A stretch of 5,630 bases of DNA from the NCBI RefSeq assembly GCF_030651615.1, contig NZ_JAUSCG010000218.1, positions 1-5,630 on the forward strand, written 5' to 3'. The translations under genes were made by a program, and so were the position numbers. Source of the DNA: Methanocalculus sp. Its GTDB lineage: Archaea > Halobacteriota > Methanomicrobia > Methanomicrobiales > Methanocorpusculaceae. Below the pieces are notes generated by a model. That model worked only from the letters and a program-made list of their open reading frames with translations. It did no database searches and had not been told where the DNA came from. This document shows, one piece after another, positions 4,201 to 5,630 of this stretch (the stretch's first letter is position 1; each line of letters begins with the position of its first letter).

Positions 4201-4854
4201 GCAGAAGCCCTTCTCTGATACGATGATATGATCGATTACACGGATTCCAAGGAGATCGCCCGCCTCTGCAAGTTTTTTTGTGACCGCAATATCGTCAGAG
4301 CTCGGTGTCACGTTTCCTGATGGGTGGTTATGCATCAGGATGATCGATGCTGCGCGATCGCATATTGCGTCAGCAAATACCTCCCGTGGGTGGATCTGAC
4401 TCTGGTTTAAGATCCCTTTTGTGATCATCCTGCTCTTAATCAGCTCATGAGCCCCGTTTAAGGTGATACAGATGACATGCTCCTGCCGCTCTGAACGGAT
4501 ATCCTCAGCATAGGGGAGTGCTGCCTCGGGTGTTGTTATCTTCTGACGAAATGATCGGTTCTGATAACGGATTGTCAGCTCGAATGCAGCGATTATCTGA
4601 CATGCTTTTGCCTCACCGACACCCGGGATCTTCAGCAGGTCTTCACAGGAGATTTGGAGGCCTTTCTTACCAAGACAGTTGCAGATCTCAGCGGAGAGGG
4701 ATGTTACATCGTGGCCTTTGATGCCTCTCCCAATGATTGCAGCAACAAGCTCGTTATCTGAGAGGGCAGAAGCACCACGTGATCGAATACGTTCGCGTAG
4801 CCGGTCGATCTCGGGTGTTTCACGAATAAGGCGATCATCCGGTTCGATCTTCAT
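4174..4854 (-). CDS. radC: RadC-family JAB/JAMM-domain protein
   Basis: The product has 226 residues, normal for RadC. The N-terminal part (about 8-100) has the R-G-x-x-x-L-S-D-x-E-L-V-A-x-I-I-G-R-G motif and a helix-hairpin-helix (LLKIPGVGEAKACQI, 73-87), a DNA-binding element. The C-terminal JAMM domain has Glu125 in QEHV, and His175-Asn-His177-Pro-Ser-Gly with Ser185 and Asp188, giving H-x-H-x7-S-x2-D, the complete zinc-metalloenzyme pattern. RadC was once thought to act in DNA repair, but its biochemical role remains unsettled; a nuclease or other function is possible. The start is preceded by a weak GGTAG site. The gene is divergent from rubrerythrin across 87 bp. Its last 27 bases are shared with the end of the flavoprotein gene on the other strand, so each transcript contains antisense to the other. 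The family assignment is firm. Confidence 0.95.
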   Translation of the reverse strand: MKIEPDDRLIRETPEIDRLRERIRSRGASALSDNELVAAIIGRGIKGHDVTSLSAEICNCLGKKGLQISCEDLLKIPGVGEAKACQIIAAFELTIRYQNRSFRQKITTPEAALPYAEDIRSERQEHVICITLNGAHELIKSRMITKGILNQSQIHPREVFADAICDRAASIILMHNHPSGNVTPSSDDIAVTKKLAEAGDLLGIRVIDHIIVSEKGFCSLHGEGYF

Positions 4855-4903
4855 ACTACTACCTTTTTAGATTGGTTTTGTTTAAGGATGTCGTTCGGGT
4901 GAT

Positions 4904-4918
4904 CCAAAACATTTTTGG
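4904..4918. promoter_or_regulatory. Inverted repeat CCAAAA-CAT-TTTTGG upstream of rubrerythrin
   Basis: A perfect 6-3-6 inverted repeat ends 23 bp before the rubrerythrin ATG, in the divergent gap to radC. If rubrerythrin is leaderless, the repeat covers the TATA position (ACATTTTT is the only TATA-like string there), so a bound protein would block transcription. It has no obvious resemblance to the palindrome at 3142. The repeat is seen; operator function is inferred. Confidence 0.4.
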
Positions 4919-4941
4919 TCTTCAGATGCCATTGAACTGGT

Positions 4942-5442
4942 ATGGCAACCGAACAGGATATTATGGAAGCATTCGCCGGTGAGTCCCAGGCGAACAGAAA
5001 GTATGCAATCTTTGGTGAGAAGGCAAAAGAGGAAGGGTTTGCCAATGTGGCCCGCCTCTTCAGGGCCGCTTCCCGGGCAGAGGAGATCCATGCCCGCCGC
5101 CTCCTCAGAGTAGCGGGGCTTATACAGACGACTGCACTGAACCTGGAGGGGGGTATCGAAGGGGAGACCCATGAATTCATGTCGATGTACCCTGAGTTTG
5201 TTAAACAGGCAGTTGCTGAAGGGAGAAAAGATGCCGAGATCACCTTCACCCATGCGATGAAGGCAGAAGAGGTGCATGCAGGTCTCTACAAGGATGCGCT
5301 GGAGGCAGTCTCAAAGGGTAGCGACCTTCCACCAGGTGACGTGTTACTCTGCCCGGTCTGCGGAAATATCGCCCTTGGATCGGCTCCCGAGAAGTGCCCG
5401 ATCTGTGGGGTTCCGGGAACCAGTTTCCTGACGGTAGAATAG
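4942..5442 (+). CDS. rbr: Rubrerythrin
   Basis: The 166-residue cytosolic peroxidase reduces H2O2 at a diiron site with electrons delivered through its rubredoxin domain. The N-terminal four-helix domain carries the expected ligands: Glu14 (AGESQANRKY), Glu47 and His50 (EEIHA), Glu75 and Glu78 (GETHEF), and Glu109 with His112 (EEVHA). The C-terminal rubredoxin domain has Cys137-Pro-Val-Cys140-Gly and Cys152-Pro-Ile-Cys155-Gly, only 11 residues between pairs, the short spacing typical of rubrerythrin. All ligand positions are intact. No clear Shine-Dalgarno site precedes the ATG, so the message may be leaderless. The gene is probably transcribed alone: radC is divergent, and a hairpin with a separate promoter follows. 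It complements the peroxiredoxin of the nearby operon; the desulforedoxin-like protein is a conceivable electron donor, but this is not shown. Confidence 0.97.
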   Translation: MATEQDIMEAFAGESQANRKYAIFGEKAKEEGFANVARLFRAASRAEEIHARRLLRVAGLIQTTALNLEGGIEGETHEFMSMYPEFVKQAVAEGRKDAEITFTHAMKAEEVHAGLYKDALEAVSKGSDLPPGDVLLCPVCGNIALGSAPEKCPICGVPGTSFLTVE

Positions 5443-5453
5443 AGGATCCCTCT
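5441..5453 (+). terminator. Weak hairpin at the rubrerythrin stop codon
   Basis: AGAGG-ATC-CCTCT forms a 5-bp stem overlapping the last bases of the stop codon and is followed by a pyrimidine stretch (CTTCTATCC). The stem is short and there is no long T-run, so termination here is only possible. Confidence 0.3.
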
Positions 5454-5470
5454 CTTCTATCCAAAGATTC

Positions 5471-5476
5471 TTTTAT
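5471..5476 (+). promoter_or_regulatory. TATA-like element for the membrane protein gene
   Basis: TTTTAT within TTCTTTTATCTTC lies about 27 bp before the GTG at 5501. It would start transcription at the GTG itself. No ribosome site lies upstream, so the message is probably leaderless. Confidence 0.45.
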
Positions 5477-5500
5477 CTTCGCGGTGTTCATTGAAGTACT

Positions 5501-5630
5501 GTGGCACTGAGATGGAAGTCAGCTGATCGCGTGGCGCTTGGCGTGGTTGCATTGATTGCAATCATTACATTACTTGCATTTTTCCCGCTCGTCAAGGTGA
5601 TCGTCCTCGCCCTCTCGCTTGCGGTTGTTC
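5501..5630 (+). CDS. Membrane protein N-terminus, possibly AI-2E family transporter
   Basis: An open frame runs from GTG 5501 to the window edge (43 codons). A stop codon in the same frame at 5492-5494 and a TATA-like element about 27 bp upstream both support this GTG as a leaderless start. The product begins with a short basic segment (V/M-A-L-R-W-K-S-A-D-R), followed by two hydrophobic stretches: about residues 11-29 (VALGVVALIAIITLLAFFP) and from VKVIVLALSLAVV to the edge. A positively charged lead followed by two close helices, the second ending in a LALSLAVV-like stretch, resembles the start of AI-2E/UPF0118 family permeases, whose roles in archaea are mostly unknown. The membrane nature is clear; the family is a guess because most of the gene is missing. 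Confidence 0.6.
   Translation, partial: MALRWKSADRVALGVVALIAIITLLAFFPLVKVIVLALSLAVV

Noticed and set aside
4851..5277. Minus-strand frames opposite rubrerythrin
   Set aside because: They are shadow frames of a gene with all rubrerythrin metal ligands intact.
5409..5421. Inverted repeat GGTTCC-G-GGAACC
   Set aside because: It encodes GVPGT within the rubredoxin domain of rubrerythrin and is explained by the codons.
1..5630. tRNA, rRNA, CRISPR arrays or defence genes
   Set aside because: No cloverleaf, rRNA-like stretch, regularly spaced repeats or defence-type proteins were seen on either strand.

Overview
The window looks like a piece of a methanogenic euryarchaeon, most likely Methanomicrobiales. 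The inference rests on an MTH865-family protein, a 2TM-domain protein, a Prx6-type archaeal peroxiredoxin with a C-terminal C-X5-C pair, GGAGGTGATC-type ribosome binding sites, archaeal TATA boxes about 25 nt before inferred transcript starts, and several starts that look leaderless. No genus can be assigned from sequence alone.

Layout. Positions 1-150 hold the C-terminus of a 2TM-domain membrane protein (+). It converges, with a 6 bp gap, on a two-gene minus-strand operon (1482 to 157): a winged-helix regulator with four cysteines in its N-terminal half, then a compact SRAP-domain (YedK/HMCES-like) abasic-site protein. An AT-rich divergent promoter (about 1500-1540) separates the regulator from a small MTH865-family gene (+, 1570-1830). 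Mirrored CCCC-TTTTT tracts close that gene and the next minus-strand unit. That unit (3101 to 1944) encodes a 41-residue desulforedoxin-like iron protein, an AhpD-like carboxymuconolactone decarboxylase (CMD) family protein that has lost its CxxC, and a peroxiredoxin. A perfect 9-1-9 palindrome with a Fur/PerR-like core lies just upstream, after a zinc-ribbon gene (3406 to 3164). Next come an iron-sulfur-flavoprotein-like flavodoxin-fold gene (+), RadC (-) overlapping it by 27 bp tail to tail, rubrerythrin (+), and the start of a membrane protein, possibly of the AI-2E transporter family (+), running off the window.

How they fit. Most genes belong to the oxidative-stress toolkit of a strict anaerobe: peroxide reduction (peroxiredoxin, rubrerythrin), small iron electron carriers (desulforedoxin-like, possibly the zinc ribbon), a flavoprotein related to the O2/peroxide-reducing Isf family, and DNA-damage functions (SRAP, RadC-like). 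The strongest leads are the Fur/PerR-like palindrome before the desulforedoxin-CMD-peroxiredoxin operon, the loss of CxxC in the CMD protein beside a peroxiredoxin, the four-cysteine regulator coupled to an SRAP gene, and a missing cluster cysteine in the Isf-like protein. No RNA gene, CRISPR array or intact mobile element was found, and no stretch over 300 bp lacks a gene.
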